Shown: in pieces, positions 31,498 to 42,214 of the stretch
How the letters are laid out: each line of letters opens with the position of its first letter
How positions within the stretch are numbered: position 1 is the first letter of the stretch
From: Klebsiella oxytoca NBRC 105695
Lineage (GTDB): Bacteria; Pseudomonadota; Gammaproteobacteria; Enterobacterales; Enterobacteriaceae
Direction of reading: 5' to 3'
Length of the DNA stretch: 64,000 bases
Assembly (NCBI RefSeq): GCF_001598695.1
Contig: NZ_BCZK01000005.1
Span: forward strand, 124,001 to 188,000
Program-made: the position numbers and the translations under genes
The notes under the pieces: model-generated
What the model saw: the letters and a program-made list of their open reading frames with translations, nothing else
Databases searched by the model: none
What the model was told of the DNA's origin: nothing

Positions 31498-32427
31498 ATG
31501 ACGCAATTTGCTTTTGTTTTCCCGGGACAGGGCTCTCAGAGTGTCGGGATGCTGTCAGATATGGCGGCCGCTTACCCGGTAATCGAAGAGACGTTCCGTG
31601 AAGCCTCTGCGGCGTTGGGTTACGATCTGTGGGCGCTTGCACAGCAGGGCCCGGCGGAAGAATTAAATAAAACCTGGCAGACCCAACCGGCGCTGCTGAC
31701 CGCTTCCGTTGCGCTCTATCGCGTCTGGCAGCAGCAGGGCGGAAAAGCGCCGATGATGCTGGCTGGCCATAGCCTTGGCGAATATTCAGCGCTGGTATGC
31801 GCGGGCGTTATCAATTTTTCCGACGCCGTTCGCCTTGTTGAACTGCGCGGTAAGTTCATGCAGGAAGCGGTTCCGGAAGGTACCGGGGCGATGTCTGCGA
31901 TCATCGGTCTTGACGATGCTGCGATTGCGAAAGCCTGCGAAGAGTCTGCCGAAGGGCAGGTGGTTTCTCCGGTGAACTTTAACTCGCCGGGTCAGGTCGT
32001 TATTGCCGGTAATAAAGAGGCCGTAGAACGCGCAGGGGCGGCCTGTAAGGCTGCAGGCGCTAAACGTGCTCTGCCGCTGCCGGTCAGCGTCCCATCCCAC
32101 TGCGCGCTGATGAAGCCCGCAGCGGAGAAACTGGCCGTTGAGCTGCAAAAAATAACCTTCAACGCGCCAGCTATTCCAGTCGTGAATAACGTTGACGTGA
32201 AAAGTGAAACGACGCCTGAAGCTATTCGCGATGCCCTTGTCCGTCAGCTGTATAGCCCGGTTCAGTGGACCAAAACCGTTGAATTTATGGCATCACAGGG
32301 CGTAGAGCATCTGTATGAAGTTGGCCCGGGTAAAGTCCTCACCGGTCTGACTAAACGTATTGTTGACACCCTGACCGCTTCCGCGCTTAACGAGCCGGCA
32401 GCTATGTCTGCGGCGCTTGAGCAATAA
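31498..32427 (+). CDS. fabD: FabD malonyl-CoA-ACP transacylase
   Basis: FabD loads malonyl groups from CoA onto ACP. The 309 residues equal E. coli FabD. The nucleophile is Ser92 in AGHSLGEYSAL, the substrate arginine is in VELRGKFMQ, and the histidine is in VPSHCALMKPA. The gaps to fabH (15 bases) and fabG (12 bases) support one operon. Confidence 0.97.
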   Translation: MTQFAFVFPGQGSQSVGMLSDMAAAYPVIEETFREASAALGYDLWALAQQGPAEELNKTWQTQPALLTASVALYRVWQQQGGKAPMMLAGHSLGEYSALVCAGVINFSDAVRLVELRGKFMQEAVPEGTGAMSAIIGLDDAAIAKACEESAEGQVVSPVNFNSPGQVVIAGNKEAVERAGAACKAAGAKRALPLPVSVPSHCALMKPAAEKLAVELQKITFNAPAIPVVNNVDVKSETTPEAIRDALVRQLYSPVQWTKTVEFMASQGVEHLYEVGPGKVLTGLTKRIVDTLTASALNEPAAMSAALEQ

Positions 32428-32439
32428 AAGAGGAAAACC

Positions 32440-33174
32440 ATGAGTTTTGAAGGAAAAATCGCGCTGGTTACCGGTGCAAGTCGCGGGATTGGCCGCGCAA
32501 TCGCTGAGACGCTCGTTGCCCGTGGGGCAAAAGTTATCGGTACTGCGACCAGCGAAAGCGGCGCGCAGGCGATTAGCGATTATTTAGGTGCTAACGGGAA
32601 AGGCATGCTGCTGAATGTGACCGATCCTGCATCTATCGAATCTGTTCTGGGAAATATTCGCGCAGAATTTGGTGAAGTTGATATCCTGGTGAACAATGCC
32701 GGGATTACTCGTGATAACCTGTTAATGCGCATGAAAGATGACGAGTGGAACGATATTATCGAAACCAACCTGTCATCTGTTTTCCGTCTGTCAAAAGCGG
32801 TAATGCGCGCTATGATGAAAAAGCGTCATGGACGTATTATCACTATCGGTTCTGTGGTTGGTACCATGGGAAATGCGGGTCAGGCCAACTACGCTGCGGC
32901 GAAAGCGGGTCTGATTGGCTTCAGTAAATCACTGGCTCGCGAAGTTGCGTCCCGCGGTATTACTGTAAACGTTGTTGCTCCGGGCTTTATTGAAACGGAC
33001 ATGACGCGTGCGCTGACCGATGAGCAGCGTGCGGGTACGCTGGCGGCAGTTCCTGCGGGGCGCCTTGGCTCTCCAAATGAAATCGCCAGCGCGGTGGCAT
33101 TTTTAGCCTCTGACGAAGCGAGTTACATCACTGGTGAAACTCTGCACGTCAACGGCGGAATGTACATGGTCTGA
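32440..33174 (+). CDS. fabG: FabG 3-oxoacyl-ACP reductase
   Basis: FabG is the NADPH-dependent beta-ketoacyl-ACP reductase of the elongation cycle. The 244 residues equal E. coli FabG. It is a short-chain dehydrogenase with GASRGIGRAIAE at the cofactor site, NNAG, and the catalytic S138, Y151 and K155 (YAAAK). GAGGAAAACC precedes the ATG. Confidence 0.97.
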   Translation: MSFEGKIALVTGASRGIGRAIAETLVARGAKVIGTATSESGAQAISDYLGANGKGMLLNVTDPASIESVLGNIRAEFGEVDILVNNAGITRDNLLMRMKDDEWNDIIETNLSSVFRLSKAVMRAMMKKRHGRIITIGSVVGTMGNAGQANYAAAKAGLIGFSKSLAREVASRGITVNVVAPGFIETDMTRALTDEQRAGTLAAVPAGRLGSPNEIASAVAFLASDEASYITGETLHVNGGMYMV

Positions 33175-33198
33175 CCGAGATTTGCGCAAAACGTTCAG

Positions 33199-33221
33199 GA
33201 ACCGCGCAGTCCGTGCGGTTC
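33199..33221 (+). terminator. Hairpin between fabG and acpP
   Basis: GAACCGC and GCGGTTC form a 7-bp stem with a 9-base loop, 24 bases after fabG, followed by only a weak T-rich stretch. It may be a partial terminator or processing site; acpP has its own promoter in E. coli. Confidence 0.45.
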
Positions 33222-33384
33222 TCTGTAATGTTTTGTACAAAATCATTTGCGTTATGAGGGCAAACAGCCGCAAAATAGCGTAAAATCGTGGTAAGACCTG
33301 CCGGGATTTAGTTGCAAATTTTTCAACATTTTATACACTACGAAAACCATCGCGAAAGCGAGTTTTGATAGGAAATTTAAGAGT

Positions 33385-34952
<1,568 letters not shown>

Positions 34953-34970
34953 CGGTCGATGCAGTCAATA

Positions 34971-35002
34971 AAAAACGGCACGTTTATACGTGCCGTTTTT
35001 TT
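34971..35002. terminator. Bidirectional terminator between fabF and the fimbrial operon
   Basis: AAACGGCACGT-TTAT-ACGTGCCGTTT is a perfect 11-bp stem with T runs on both strands. It can stop fabF transcription and the convergent fimbrial operon. Confidence 0.92.
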
Positions 35003-35054
35003 ATGTCTGACGTTAGAGGGCAGAGGCATTCGCTATCAAGGCGTCAGCATAATG

Positions 35055-35579
35055 TTATTTGTAGGTCACAGTAAGTAACAGGGTTGAATGAAAACTCCCT
35101 CCGGTGACACGATCGGAGGTGGCATACATTCGAGAGGACAACTCTATGGTCCTTCCTGTTTCATAAGCAGTTCCAGTCATTCCACCAAAGCAATTTTGCA
35201 AATAACCACCATCTTTGCCAAAGGCCGATTGCAGTGCAATACCTGTGGCACTTCCGTCATTTTTTGCCAGACATTTATTGGATGGATCTGGCGTACCGGA
35301 GAAGTTAACAATTATGTCCGTTGTTGACGGTGGGCAAGAGGTGAATACGATGGTGTAATTCTGCCACTCGCTGGCATCCCCTGCCCTGGTAAAATCAGAT
35401 GTCTTTGAATCCGGGAATGTAATGGTCTGATTGAGCGAATGTGCAGTATCTACCGTGCAGGCAGAGGCGACCACCGTCCCCGTCAGATTAATGTCTGTCG
35501 CAAATGCCGGAACGGCGGTCATCATTATCCCGAGCGCAGCCGTAAGGCATGAAATAACCTCTATTATTCGCAGTCTCAT
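35055..35579 (-). CDS. Fimbrial minor pilin (distal gene of the operon)
   Basis: This 174-residue protein has a signal peptide ending AVPAFA and a chaperone-usher pilin fold: N-terminal INLTGTVVASACTV strand, paired cysteines (ASACTV and FTSCPPS), and the alternating C-terminal strand STLLLTVTYK recognised by the chaperone. A second cysteine pair (NKCLAKN and QNCFGG) is extra compared with its neighbour. It resembles the pilin encoded just upstream (SEW, CPPS and VNFSGTPD blocks), so the two are probably duplicates. It is the last gene before the shared terminator. Confidence 0.82.
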   Translation of the reverse strand: MRLRIIEVISCLTAALGIMMTAVPAFATDINLTGTVVASACTVDTAHSLNQTITFPDSKTSDFTRAGDASEWQNYTIVFTSCPPSTTDIIVNFSGTPDPSNKCLAKNDGSATGIALQSAFGKDGGYLQNCFGGMTGTAYETGRTIELSSRMYATSDRVTGGSFHSTLLLTVTYK

Positions 35580-35606
35580 TATTTATATCCGGTCTCTTAA
35601 GTTATC

Positions 35607-36116
35607 CTACGGATAGGTGATGGTGGCCTGGACTTGAGCTGAAATGGTGCCCGGCAGAGGATTCCATTTAGAGACGGCACGGGCGCGCAAGTTGATTATG
35701 TAGACTCCTCCTACTTCGAGATTTTCCAGCGTGGTCCCATTTTTGTAAGCGGTTTCTGACAGGGTATTGGTTAATTCAACCATGACGCGTTGAGCGGTCC
35801 CGGTATTTTTGTAATAAGCCGGATCGTCATCATCGCTAGTACCCGTGAAGGTCACATTAAAGAATCTGGCCGAAGGGGGGCAAACAAGCTCAAGATCTGC
35901 GGTTTTCCATTCACTGCCGCTGCCTGGTTCAAAAATATCTCCGGCCCGAATAGAATCTCCCAGATCAATAGAGAGGGTTTCATTACCGCCATTGACCTCG
36001 CAAGGAGAGGCGATAACTTTTCCCGTGATATCGATATTGACCGCGTGGCTTAAAGGCGTGAATAATCCGCAGCTGGCGGTAACTAAGGTTGCCAAAAGTC
36101 CTTGTTTAATTTTCAT
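35607..36116 (-). CDS. Fimbrial minor pilin
   Basis: This 169-residue pilin has a signal peptide (MKIKQGLLATLVTASCGLFT ... SHA), strand VNIDITGKVIASPCEV, the paired cysteine in LVCPPSAR, and a C-terminal strand ISAQVQATITYP. AAGGAAAGGAA sits directly before the ATG. It starts 13 bases after the adhesin-like gene stop. By position it corresponds to the LpfE-type minor subunit; here the type seems duplicated. Exact place in the fimbria is unknown. Confidence 0.82.
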   Translation of the reverse strand: MKIKQGLLATLVTASCGLFTPLSHAVNIDITGKVIASPCEVNGGNETLSIDLGDSIRAGDIFEPGSGSEWKTADLELVCPPSARFFNVTFTGTSDDDDPAYYKNTGTAQRVMVELTNTLSETAYKNGTTLENLEVGGVYIINLRARAVSKWNPLPGTISAQVQATITYP

Positions 36117-36129
36117 TTCCTTTCCTTGT

Positions 36130-37107
36130 TTAGTTATAGGTTAATTTGAGTTCGATAGCGGATTTCACTTCGCCAGCCGTCACGCTTGCAGTATTCTCAA
36201 TATAATAAGCAACTTTAAATTCAGGGATTTCATATTCACCTGAACCTGCGTAATCACTGAGTGCTATTGAGCTATTAACCGTATGGGGTGTTCCGTCGGC
36301 ATTCTGGACCTGAATGTAAACGTTTTGCGCGTAGCCATCGCCATTAACGGCGTTGAGTATTCCATTTGAGGCATCGCGCGCGCCGTAAACGGCACTAAAG
36401 TTATAAGAAATACCGTCAATCGCGCCGGGACAGTTGATTAATTTGATGGTCGGAGCTTCAGTAATAGTTTGCGCACCATTTTTCAGCTTATTACCGTAAA
36501 GCGCAGGAAGCTTTATTTCCGTCGGTGCATCTACCGTGCAGGAAGTTGTTTTAGGTTGCGACGCAATCGTTGAGCTATAAATACCGTGAGTGAATACAGC
36601 GGTACCCCTTCCATCTGGGTTGTAAAAAGTGGCAGTTACCTGCGGTGCGCTGGTAATTTTACCGGCAGGGATCTTATTTGTCAGCCTGACAAGTCGGTAT
36701 TTTACGTGGACGTAAGTGCTTATATCTGCAGCGACCTGCTGCCCTAAATTGAAGCGACTATTCGGAGTCGATTCTGTGCCTCCACCCGCATCAGTCAGTG
36801 TATCCACGCTCGTTTTATATTGAATGCCAATACCCGGATTGCTGGTCGCGTAGATATTGTCACCGACCAGGGGTCCGTTAATTGAAAGGGCAATATAAGA
36901 GCCGGTTGTATCACTCCTCGATACCGTTGTCGGCAGCGATCCCGCTTCCTCCCAATAGGTCGTTTCTCCAGGGTTAGCTGGCAGCGTGAAATCACCAAAT
37001 TTATAGTTCATTACGCTTCCCCTGACCGCATCAAAATAGTCTGCATGCGCGGGGAAGAGGGCAAAGAAAGTGATTGCCGCGATGGGTAAATAGAGTTTTG
37101 CTTTCAT
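36130..37107 (-). CDS. Fimbrial tip adhesin-like protein
   Basis: This 325-residue protein is about twice the size of a pilin, as expected for a two-domain tip adhesin. After a signal peptide ending FPAHA comes a cysteine-free N-terminal domain (about residues 24-190) and then a pilin domain with two cysteines (KTTSCTVDAPTE and LINCPGAI) and the end SAIELKLTYN. Ligand is unknown; the N-terminal domain is not one I recognise beyond a general FimH/LpfD-like plan. It follows the usher gene by 20 bases. Confidence 0.78.
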   Translation of the reverse strand: MKAKLYLPIAAITFFALFPAHADYFDAVRGSVMNYKFGDFTLPANPGETTYWEEAGSLPTTVSRSDTTGSYIALSINGPLVGDNIYATSNPGIGIQYKTSVDTLTDAGGGTESTPNSRFNLGQQVAADISTYVHVKYRLVRLTNKIPAGKITSAPQVTATFYNPDGRGTAVFTHGIYSSTIASQPKTTSCTVDAPTEIKLPALYGNKLKNGAQTITEAPTIKLINCPGAIDGISYNFSAVYGARDASNGILNAVNGDGYAQNVYIQVQNADGTPHTVNSSIALSDYAGSGEYEIPEFKVAYYIENTASVTAGEVKSAIELKLTYN

Positions 37108-37127
37108 CTCGTGGCGCCTTTTCCTTT

Positions 37128-39680
37128 CTATTGGCAGGAGGATGTTAGTTCAGCGACCCCGCTTGCGGGGTCGACGTCAGGTAGCTGCCAGAGAAACTCG
37201 CACTGTTCTGACGCTGTTTGCCCCCATTTTGCCGTGGCGGTACCGTTAGTCGGCATGCCGGTAAGATAAACTTGCCCGCCGTCGCCGACGATAGAACCGG
37301 ACGGCTTGTCGACGCCGTTGATTGAGACCATTGCGCCAAAGGGGACGACGTCACCGCTGCGGCGAATGAGCGTCATTAACACTCGTTTGCCGACGTGAGC
37401 CGCAAAGTGGGTGCGGACGATGGCTCCACGAGTGGGCGTAACGGTTTGTGAGGTCAGCTCTACGTCGGCATTATCCGGTAGCGTCGCCGTATCCAGGGAA
37501 ATCACGCTTTCACGATAGGGGGAGACATACGGAACAATGGTATAGCCGCGATAATCGGTTTTTACCCCTGTTTGATTCATTACCGTCACGCCATCTGCAC
37601 CGGGCGCTTCGACCAGGGCTGCAGTTTCGCCTAACTCCTGACTGAGCGTCAGGCCGTGAGCGTGGGCGACGATTCCGCCGTCGATACCATAGTTGACGCG
37701 GCGCTGATCGCGGTCATAGCTGTACGCCGAATTGACCCGGGCATAGGTGCCCTGATAGTCAAGACTGGCATAACCACCATTGCCTTCACCGTGATTTGTC
37801 TGGCTTTGCTGGATGTTCCAGTTCAGATTGTTGTCTGCCAGCGTAGAGCCATTCATCCCCAGATTATGGCTGGTGCTACCGTGCTTACTGGTGTTCAGAC
37901 TGTAGGTAGCGTAGTTATTACCTGACCAGAGATCGAAAGGAACGTTGATGTTAAATGAGAAGATCTGATCTTTATCATAAACTTTTTTATTGTCGGTATC
38001 GGTGGTGTTTTCGTTATAGCTATAGTTGAGGTTGTAAGTTACTCCTGCCCAGTTGTTACTATATCCCACGCTGATGGAGCGCATTTTACGCTCGCTATTC
38101 CAGTAATCCTCACTCATCATGTTGAGGGTGAGCGAACCCAGGTTTTGGCTGATATTCTGGTTAAGCTGAAGCTCGGCGCGATTGCGGCGGCGATCGTTTT
38201 GACTTTTCCAGTCGTTATCGCGCCACGTGTCCAGTACCTCTGACAGGCTATAGTAGCCCGAGGTTGAGTATCGATAGCCCGCAATTGAGAAATTGGTTCC
38301 CGTTTCAATAATGTTCTTACTGTAGCGTATGCGCCATGATTGACCACTTTCTTTGCTTTCGTCCTGTTTTCTTGACCATGCCTGCGCGCTGTCTATCGAT
38401 AGCGCTCCCAGCATTCCTAAATTTTTACCTGCACCCAGAAGGACGGACTGGTAATGTTGAGAGAACTGACCGCCGCTATAAACGGTAAAGCCTGCCGGTA
38501 GACCGTAAATGACGGTCCCTTGCGTAAACGTGTCTTTATTAATATCGCTGTCATAAGGGCGGTACTGGCCGCTGGTCAGACTATATTTCAACCGGCCTTC
38601 ACGCTGCAGTACGGGAAGGGAGGCAAAGGCGATTTTCTGATGTTGTTCGCTGCCGTCAGCTTCTTTAATCGTGACGTCAAAATCGCCGCTGCTGCCGGTG
38701 GGGTACATGTCAGCGATCTCAAACGCTCCCGGAGATACATAGCTCTGATAGATGGTATAGCCGTTCTGTTTAACGATCACCTGAGCGTTAGTGCGTGCAA
38801 TACCGCGAATTACTGGCGCATAGCCGCGGAGGCTATCGGGAAGCATATCGTCATCGGAGGCGAGCTGCGCACCGCGGAAGGGGACGCTGTCAAAGATGTC
38901 CGAAGGCGCGGTGCTGTCGCCAATTGTGAGCTGGCTTTTCAGGGCGATGATATTGCGCTGTGCATAGGTATAGAGTGAATCCCAGCTCTCCTGTGTTTGC
39001 CCACCGCTGCTGTTACGGTTCCAGGTCGTGTAGTTGCGGATTCGCCAGGGGCCGATATTAAAACCGGGTCTTAAGTTCAGATAATAGCTGTTCGAGTCTT
39101 CTGCGCCGCGTTGACGAGCTTCGGTATTGGCGCCGCTAAAGTTGTAGTTCAGCAGTAGCGCATTAATTCCTTCGTCTAGCCGCTCCGGAGCCACATAGCC
39201 GCGGGCATGGTTGTTTAATGCAGCTTGTGGAATAGAGAGGCGTAGCTGCTGGCGATCGAAGACAAATTCCGCATTGGCCTGTGGAATAACCTGTAAGTTG
39301 GCGCAATCTTTACCGTCAGCAAGCTGGGGAAATGACTGTGTACGGATACCAAATTTTTGTAATGCCTCAAGGCTAAGACAGGGCTGGAGCGTAGCGTTGC
39401 CCTGGCTATCTTTTTGCATTACAAAGTCAATATCATATAGACCGACTGATGTTTTATTGACGATAACGTCAACATGATAGTTTCCCGGTATCTGGCCGAT
39501 GCCTTCTTCAAAAGCAGAGAGGTCGGTCAGATCCTTTCCCGGCCCATCGATCCCGAGAAAGGCCGGATTAAAATACTCGCGAGCTAATGCGGTATTATGA
39601 ATAGATAAAGCACACTGCAAGGCAATAAAGCAGGCGATACGACTGAGCGTTATTTTCTTTTTGTAGGCGTCTACATTCAT
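37128..39680 (-). CDS. Fimbrial outer-membrane usher
   Basis: This 850-residue protein is a FimD/PapC-family usher, the outer-membrane pore that assembles pilins. It has a signal peptide ending NTALA, the N-terminal binding domain (REYFNPAFLGIDG, DLSAFE), a beta-barrel with plug (VRG-like GYAPVIRGIARTNAQVIVKQ; FEIADMYPTGSSGDFDV), and C-terminal domains with a cysteine pair (EQCEFLWQLP and LTSSCQ). Length is normal for the family. AAAGGAT precedes the ATG. It lies between the chaperone and adhesin genes. Confidence 0.94.
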   Translation of the reverse strand: MNVDAYKKKITLSRIACFIALQCALSIHNTALAREYFNPAFLGIDGPGKDLTDLSAFEEGIGQIPGNYHVDVIVNKTSVGLYDIDFVMQKDSQGNATLQPCLSLEALQKFGIRTQSFPQLADGKDCANLQVIPQANAEFVFDRQQLRLSIPQAALNNHARGYVAPERLDEGINALLLNYNFSGANTEARQRGAEDSNSYYLNLRPGFNIGPWRIRNYTTWNRNSSGGQTQESWDSLYTYAQRNIIALKSQLTIGDSTAPSDIFDSVPFRGAQLASDDDMLPDSLRGYAPVIRGIARTNAQVIVKQNGYTIYQSYVSPGAFEIADMYPTGSSGDFDVTIKEADGSEQHQKIAFASLPVLQREGRLKYSLTSGQYRPYDSDINKDTFTQGTVIYGLPAGFTVYSGGQFSQHYQSVLLGAGKNLGMLGALSIDSAQAWSRKQDESKESGQSWRIRYSKNIIETGTNFSIAGYRYSTSGYYSLSEVLDTWRDNDWKSQNDRRRNRAELQLNQNISQNLGSLTLNMMSEDYWNSERKMRSISVGYSNNWAGVTYNLNYSYNENTTDTDNKKVYDKDQIFSFNINVPFDLWSGNNYATYSLNTSKHGSTSHNLGMNGSTLADNNLNWNIQQSQTNHGEGNGGYASLDYQGTYARVNSAYSYDRDQRRVNYGIDGGIVAHAHGLTLSQELGETAALVEAPGADGVTVMNQTGVKTDYRGYTIVPYVSPYRESVISLDTATLPDNADVELTSQTVTPTRGAIVRTHFAAHVGKRVLMTLIRRSGDVVPFGAMVSINGVDKPSGSIVGDGGQVYLTGMPTNGTATAKWGQTASEQCEFLWQLPDVDPASGVAELTSSCQ

Positions 39681-39714
39681 CCCGATATCCTTTCGGTGCT
39701 AACACTGGTTAGCG

Positions 39715-40389
39715 TTATAAACGTGCTCGATGCTCTTTTCCGACGGAGCCATAATCAGTAATCAGCGTCCATACCACATCGCCGCTCGCGCCGGCAGGAA
39801 TGGCAAAGCTAACCGAGCTCTTCGGTGCAACCCAGGCGGCATTTTTTACCGAAGTATTGCCCATTTTGATGGTACTGAAGTTCATGTAGTACGCTGTAGG
39901 ATTGCTAACGATCAGAGTATTACCGTTACGCTGCCAGGTTAATTTTTCGGCAATATCTTCCGGCATTTTGATAAGCGCCTGGGGGCGATATATTAACTTG
40001 ATGCGCGTTTTTATGGCTATTTGCAGGCTATTTACATTATCCTGCTTCTCCGTCGAAGGAATAGATTTAATATTCATCCAGTACAGAGACTCCCGGTCCT
40101 CAGGTAAGTTACCGCCGGTGCGAATTATTCTTAGCGTGTTCTCTTGTCCAGGCCCGAGACGAAAGAGCGGTGGAGTAACCATAAAGGGTGATTTATCGTT
40201 GTTTTTTTCGCCGCTATCGCTCCAGGATTGTATCAGATATGATGATTTGTCAGGATTTTTTACGCTAATTGAAGTCTCCTTTTTATCACCGTTATAAATA
40301 ACGCGCGTTCCACCGATAATAACGCCGGCTTGAGCTGATACTGTCATCATTAATAGCGTTGTGGCAATTAATACTAAGCTTTTTTTCAT
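39715..40389 (-). CDS. Periplasmic fimbrial chaperone
   Basis: This 224-residue protein is a PapD/FimC-type chaperone with two immunoglobulin-like domains. After the signal peptide (ending SAQA) come GVIIGGTRVIYNGDKKETSI with the conserved Arg, the sequence IKTRIKLIYRP with the conserved Lys/Arg-Pro of domain 1, and a second domain NPTAYYMNFSTI. The short loop before the G1 strand fits FGS-type chaperones. ATG 40389 is preferred over an in-frame TTG at 40395. A terminator-like hairpin precedes it. Confidence 0.92.
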   Translation of the reverse strand: MKKSLVLIATTLLMMTVSAQAGVIIGGTRVIYNGDKKETSISVKNPDKSSYLIQSWSDSGEKNNDKSPFMVTPPLFRLGPGQENTLRIIRTGGNLPEDRESLYWMNIKSIPSTEKQDNVNSLQIAIKTRIKLIYRPQALIKMPEDIAEKLTWQRNGNTLIVSNPTAYYMNFSTIKMGNTSVKNAAWVAPKSSVSFAIPAGASGDVVWTLITDYGSVGKEHRARL

Positions 40390-40398
40390 TGGCAATAT

Positions 40399-40428
40399 CC
40401 CGAAAAATAAAGCCGGGTTTCCGGCCTT
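40399..40428 (-). terminator. Intercistronic hairpin after the major pilin gene
   Basis: On the minus strand GCCGG-AAAC-CCGGC is followed by TTTATTTTT, between the major pilin stop codon and the chaperone start. It has the form of a leaky terminator that would raise pilin mRNA over the assembly genes. Confidence 0.6.
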
Positions 40429-40465
40429 ATTTTTGTATGGTTGTGATAAATGAAGAAAGGGGCGA

Positions 40466-41008
40466 TCAGTTGTAGGTCAGCGTGAAGTTTACGGTACCAT
40501 TAGCATCACCGGCTTTCACTGTATCTGTGGTTGCGATATAGCGAGCGAAGAAGTTAAGAGTGGTTTCTTCAGCTGCATTGTTGCTAATAGTTACCGGTCT
40601 GGAAGACGTGCCCAGCGGCAGCGCCGAGGTATCGTCGTTGAGTAACTGAATCGCCACGCCTTCAGCAACATTTTCACTACCCGCACCGGTCAACTGTAAA
40701 TAATCGGTATTGATGCTATCCGGAGTACCGTCATATTTAACGCTAATCGGCTTACCCAACAGGTCTTCCGGGCATTCCGTCAATACCAGCGAGAAGCGAG
40801 TGGTCGCCGCCGTGTCGCCAGCAGCCGGCAGTGCGGTTTTAGAGACTTCACCGAGCTTCACATCCTGTGCGCTGGTGACTCCGCCATTAATTTTACAACC
40901 GGTTTCTGTTATTTTACCGGTAAAATTAATCTGGCCATCCTGTGCTGATGCAGAAGAGGCAATCCCCATGGTGGCAACAAAAGCGATAGTAGCTAATTTT
41001 AATTTCAT
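40466..41008 (-). CDS. Major fimbrial subunit
   Basis: This 180-residue protein is a FimA/LpfA-type major pilin: signal peptide MKLKLATIAFVATMGIASSASA, strand QINFTGKITETGCKI, cysteines in TGCKING and LTECPEDL, and C-terminal strand TVNFTLTYN. It is the first gene of the leftward operon major pilin-chaperone-usher-adhesin-minor pilin-minor pilin. An in-frame ATG at 41050 would add 14 residues in front of the signal peptide and is unlikely. Confidence 0.9.
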   Translation of the reverse strand: MKLKLATIAFVATMGIASSASAQDGQINFTGKITETGCKINGGVTSAQDVKLGEVSKTALPAAGDTAATTRFSLVLTECPEDLLGKPISVKYDGTPDSINTDYLQLTGAGSENVAEGVAIQLLNDDTSALPLGTSSRPVTISNNAAEETTLNFFARYIATTDTVKAGDANGTVNFTLTYN

Positions 41009-41402
41009 TGATGAGTCCTTGATAAAGATAAGTGACGATGATTTTTCCATTTCATCGATAGGGAAATAATAATCGTACAGAATTTAATATTAATTTCGGG
41101 CAATTTGATTATAGGTATTCTTAGTGATGTGGGTAGCTATGTTTTCTAAAACTGGATTGTAGATTTTTTTAAAAATCAATATTTATTATGTGATTTTTCA
41201 TGTGAATAGTATTACTTGATGTGTATCCTTATTATTTATCTGAATGCTTTGATGGAAGGTAAAATCAGTTTTTGTGGATTATGAATTCACTAATTATGGC
41301 AACTAAACAAGTAGGCACAGAAGGGTTTATTGATTTGTACAGATGGTTGCATAATGCGTCCTCTGAAGGCACTCTTATCGTTATTAATAATGAGGGGGGT
41401 GA
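41009..41402. promoter_or_regulatory. AT-rich gap between the fimbrial operon and pabC
   Basis: This 394-base divergent region is clearly more AT-rich than the flanking core genes and has no supported gene. It must hold the fimbrial promoter (leftward) and a promoter for pabC (rightward). A short palindrome GATTTTTTTAAAAATC is visible around 41162-41177. I see no pair of long inverted repeats that would mark an invertible phase switch. H-NS silencing is plausible from base composition but not shown. Confidence 0.55.
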
Positions 41403-42212
41403 ATGTATCTACTGAATGGCGCATGGGCGAATGTGTTACCGGTGAACGATCGCGGCGTGCAGTTTGGCGATGGCTGTTTTACCACCGCGCGAATTGTGGC
41501 GGGACAGGTTCAGTTCCTCAACGCACACCTGACTCGGCTACAAACGACCTGCAAAAAGCTCTTTATCCCCTTTAACGACTGGGAATTGTTGGCAGGGGAG
41601 ATGGCACGCCTTGCGCAGCCCCATTCTGATGGTGTGCTGAAAGCGATCATCACGCGCGGAGTGGGCGGTCGAGGCTATAGCGCCGCAGGCTGCGTAAATC
41701 CCAGCCGCATCCTCAGCGTATCGCCTTACCCGGCTCACTACCACCGCTGGCGTAAAGAAGGGATCTCCGTCTCGCTGAGCCCGGTTCAGCTGGGATGCAA
41801 CCCTTTACTTGCCGGACTCAAACACCTTAATCGCCTTGAGCAGGTGCTGATTCGTTCTCATCTTGAGCAGACGGATGCCGATGAGGCGCTGGTCCTTGAC
41901 AGCGAAGGGTGGCTTACGGAATGCTGTGCCGCGAACATATTCTGGCGTACAGGCTTTGACGTCTTTACCCCGCGCCTCGATCGGGCGGGAGTCAACGGCA
42001 TTATGCGTCAACACATTCTCGCTAAGCTGGCACCATCGCCGTTTCGCGTTGTCGAAGTCACCATGCGCCCCGATGCGTTACGCGAAGCCGACGAGGTCGT
42101 TGTCTGTAACGCATTGATGCCGCTGGTGCCGGTTCGCCGCTGGGACGATAAATGCTGGTCCGCGCGCGAGCTTTACCATTTTTTAGCCCCCTTGTGTGAG
42201 CTGTCTGATTAG
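41403..42212 (+). CDS. pabC: PabC aminodeoxychorismate lyase
   Basis: PabC is a PLP enzyme that converts 4-amino-4-deoxychorismate to p-aminobenzoate and pyruvate for folate synthesis. The 269 residues equal E. coli PabC; the PLP lysine is K140 in [14 protein letters not shown], and the fold-type IV signature [17 protein letters not shown] is present. Divergence from E. coli is greater here than in neighbouring genes. GAGGGGGG precedes the ATG. mltG follows by 2 bases. Confidence 0.93.
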   Translation: MYLLNGAWANVLPVNDRGVQFGDGCFTTARIVAGQVQFLNAHLTRLQTTCKKLFIPFNDWELLAGEMARLAQPHSDGVLKAIITRGVGGRGYSAAGCVNPSRILSVSPYPAHYHRWRKEGISVSLSPVQLGCNPLLAGLKHLNRLEQVLIRSHLEQTDADEALVLDSEGWLTECCAANIFWRTGFDVFTPRLDRAGVNGIMRQHILAKLAPSPFRVVEVTMRPDALREADEVVVCNALMPLVPVRRWDDKCWSARELYHFLAPLCELSD

Positions 42213-42214
42213 TC

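Noticed and set aside
35055-41008. Fimbrial operon as a type 1 (fimAICDFGH) or type 3 (mrkABCDF) cluster
   Set aside because: Gene order has the adhesin directly after the usher and two small pilins last, with no fimI or mrk-like genes and no fim recombinases; the sequences did not match FimH or MrkD as I know them.
41009-41402. Possible invertible fim-type promoter switch upstream of the fimbrial operon
   Set aside because: I looked for paired inverted repeats like those bounding the E. coli fim switch and for nearby fimB/fimE recombinase genes; neither is visible.
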